Source: Candidatus Accumulibacter conexus
Lineage (GTDB): Bacteria; Pseudomonadota; Gammaproteobacteria; Burkholderiales; Rhodocyclaceae
DNA length: 64,000 bases
NCBI GenBank assembly: GCA_017592775.1
Contig: JAGFNJ010000003.1
Span: 62,001-126,000 of the forward strand
Direction of reading: 5' to 3'
The notes under the pieces: model-generated
What the model was told of the DNA's origin: nothing
Databases searched by the model: none
The model's input: only the letters and a program-made list of their open reading frames with translations
Translations under genes and position numbers: made by a program
Shown here: positions 62,722-64,000 of the stretch, piece after piece
How positions within the stretch are numbered: position 1 is the stretch's first letter
Layout: each line of letters opens with the position of its first letter

Positions 62722-63579
62722 GTGCCTGACCGTCTCGCCGTCTTCGCCCAATACCTCATGCCGAAGCAGGCGCTGACGACCCTGGCCGGAAAGCTCGCCG
62801 AGAGCGAGTCGGGCAGCCTGACGACGCGCGTCATCCGCTGGTTCGTTCGCCGCTACGGCGTCGACCTGAGCGAGGCGGTCGACGCCGACCCGGTCTGCTA
62901 CCGCAGCTTCAACGAGTTCTTCACCCGGCCGCTGCGCGCCGGCGCCAGGCCGCTTGCCGACGCCGGCTTCGTCTGTCCGGTCGACGGCGCCATCAGCCAG
63001 TTCGGCGCCATCGAGCGCGACCAGATCTTCCAGGCCAAGGGCCACCATTACACGACGACCGCCCTGCTCGGCGGCGACAGTGGACTCGCCGCGCGTTTTG
63101 CCAACGGCGCTTTCGCCACGCTCTACCTCAGCCCGCGTGACTATCACCGCATCCACATGCCGGTAGACGGCCGCCTGACGCGGATGATCCATGTCCCGGG
63201 CGCACTGTTCTCGGTCAACCCGGTGACGGCGCGCGGCGTGCCGGGGCTGTTCGCCCGCAACGAACGGGTCGTCTGCATCTTTGACGGCGATTTCGGCAGC
63301 TTCGCCCTCGTTCTCGTCGGTGCGACGATCGTCGGCAGCATGGCGACGGTCTGGCACGGCACCGTCAACCCGCCACGCAGCGGCGTCCTGCGCGAATGGT
63401 CCTACGACACGCAGCCGGTCACTCTCAAGAAGGGTGAGGAGATGGGCCGTTTCCTGCTCGGCTCGACGGTGGTGATGCTCTTTCCCGCGGACGTCCTGCG
63501 CTTCAATCCCGACTGGTCACCGGCGCGCCCGGTGCGCATGGGCGAGGCAATGGGCGAGCCCATCGGGCCCCGGATGTGA
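62722..63579 (+). CDS. psd: Phosphatidylserine decarboxylase
   Basis: 285 residues from GTG 62722. The self-cleavage motif LGST is at 246-249, with Ser248 becoming the pyruvoyl group. The SFNEFFTRPL and SPRDYHRIHMP blocks confirm the family. It converts phosphatidylserine to phosphatidylethanolamine at the inner membrane. A TATAAT (62688-62693) upstream may be its -10, but no matching -35 was seen. It makes phospholipid in parallel with pgsA in this window. Confidence 0.95.
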   Translation: MPDRLAVFAQYLMPKQALTTLAGKLAESESGSLTTRVIRWFVRRYGVDLSEAVDADPVCYRSFNEFFTRPLRAGARPLADAGFVCPVDGAISQFGAIERDQIFQAKGHHYTTTALLGGDSGLAARFANGAFATLYLSPRDYHRIHMPVDGRLTRMIHVPGALFSVNPVTARGVPGLFARNERVVCIFDGDFGSFALVLVGATIVGSMATVWHGTVNPPRSGVLREWSYDTQPVTLKKGEEMGRFLLGSTVVMLFPADVLRFNPDWSPARPVRMGEAMGEPIGPRM

Positions 63580-63662
63580 GTGCCGCTGTCGGGAGCGGAA
63601 CGTGCTGCCGCGACTCCCGGTAACGGCAGACGGTTGCCGAATCCCACTACTCCTACCTAGCC

Positions 63663-64000
63663 ATGGCAATCTTCCGCTGCAACAAATGCGCTCATCTGCA
63701 GGAACAGGCCGACAGCGAGATCGGTGTGACGCTCGCCTGTCCGCGCTGCGACCACCCGACACAGGTCTACCCCACCATTTTCTTTGTCACGCGGCTGCTC
63801 GAGAAGTACTTCACCGCCCAGCGCGAGGTGATTCGCCTGACCACTGCAGCCACAGCCGGCGCGGCCGGCGCGGCGCCACCGGCGAAGCCGGCCGATTCCG
63901 CCGGACCACCGGCAGGAGTCGATCTGTCGAACACCGACCGCATGACGAGCAACGAACAACATCAGCCGATTGCCGACTGGTTCAGGCGCAAGCAGGTCTC
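63663..64000 (+). CDS. Zinc-ribbon protein, 3' end outside window
   Basis: The ATG at 63663 opens a frame that is still open at the window end (112 codons). Two CxxC pairs (CNKC and CPRC, about 23 residues apart) form a likely zinc ribbon. A short alpha/beta stretch with FFVTRLLEKYFTAQREV follows, then an Ala/Pro-rich linker. I do not recognise the family from the part seen. It resembles N-termini of proteins that place a zinc ribbon before a larger enzymatic or membrane domain. The ribosome site is weak. Confidence 0.6.
   Translation, partial: MAIFRCNKCAHLQEQADSEIGVTLACPRCDHPTQVYPTIFFVTRLLEKYFTAQREVIRLTTAATAGAAGAAPPAKPADSAGPPAGVDLSNTDRMTSNEQHQPIADWFRRKQV

Overview
The window is 64 kb of very GC-rich chromosome with closely packed genes, many joined by ATGA or TGATG overlaps. 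Gene order and protein types point to a betaproteobacterium, most likely Rhodocyclales and resembling 'Candidatus Accumulibacter'. The main clues are the suhB/trmJ-cysE-iscR-isc block, the uvrC-pgsA-tRNA-Gly-tRNA-Cys operon and the large number of exported proteins. This assignment is inference from gene content; no database search was possible.

Layout. 1-15.4 kb: end of an MscS-type channel, a small MITE, a PilZ protein, a hydrolase, lipoproteins, a ComB-like phosphatase, a metallo-hydrolase, a DUF2339/DUF3999 membrane pair and a folate/biopterin-type transporter. 15.5-25.3 kb: suhB facing trmJ, then cysE, iscR, two different cysteine desulfurases, iscU, iscA, hscB, hscA, fdx, iscX and a DUF2237 gene. 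This is a complete Fe-S cluster assembly locus with promoters and an excellent IscR-type operator in front of cysE. A second MITE copy follows. 25.5-31.6 kb: an astacin-like metalloprotease, a tRNA-Pro/Arg/His cluster, and a 1364-residue CHAT protease-STAND ATPase-repeat protein that resembles regulated-death or defence proteins. 31.6-32.7 kb is gene-free.

32.7-40.3 kb: a small membrane protein, a lytic transglycosylase, an ABC transporter pair, a CPA-type antiporter and a diguanylate cyclase. 40.3-45.0 kb: a compact minus-strand biosynthetic operon of type III polyketide synthase, methyltransferase, FAD oxidoreductase, dedicated acyl carrier protein and ketosynthase. 45-54 kb: surface and secreted proteins, including a collagen-like lipoprotein, a Calx-beta/Cys-repeat protein and a PDZ-TPR-CsgG-like protein. 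54-64 kb: sixA, a hydrolase, tRNA-Cys, tRNA-Gly, pgsA, uvrC, a SEC-C/TPR/O-GlcNAc-transferase-like protein, an AmpD-type amidase lipoprotein, a queuosine-precursor-type transporter, psd, and the start of a zinc-ribbon protein that runs off the end.

The strongest candidates for new biology are the CHAT-STAND protein at the tRNA cluster, the type III PKS operon, the predicted IscR control of cysE, and the pair of 213-bp MITEs sitting exactly on stop codons. Most starts were chosen from Shine-Dalgarno spacing, overlaps or signal peptides.
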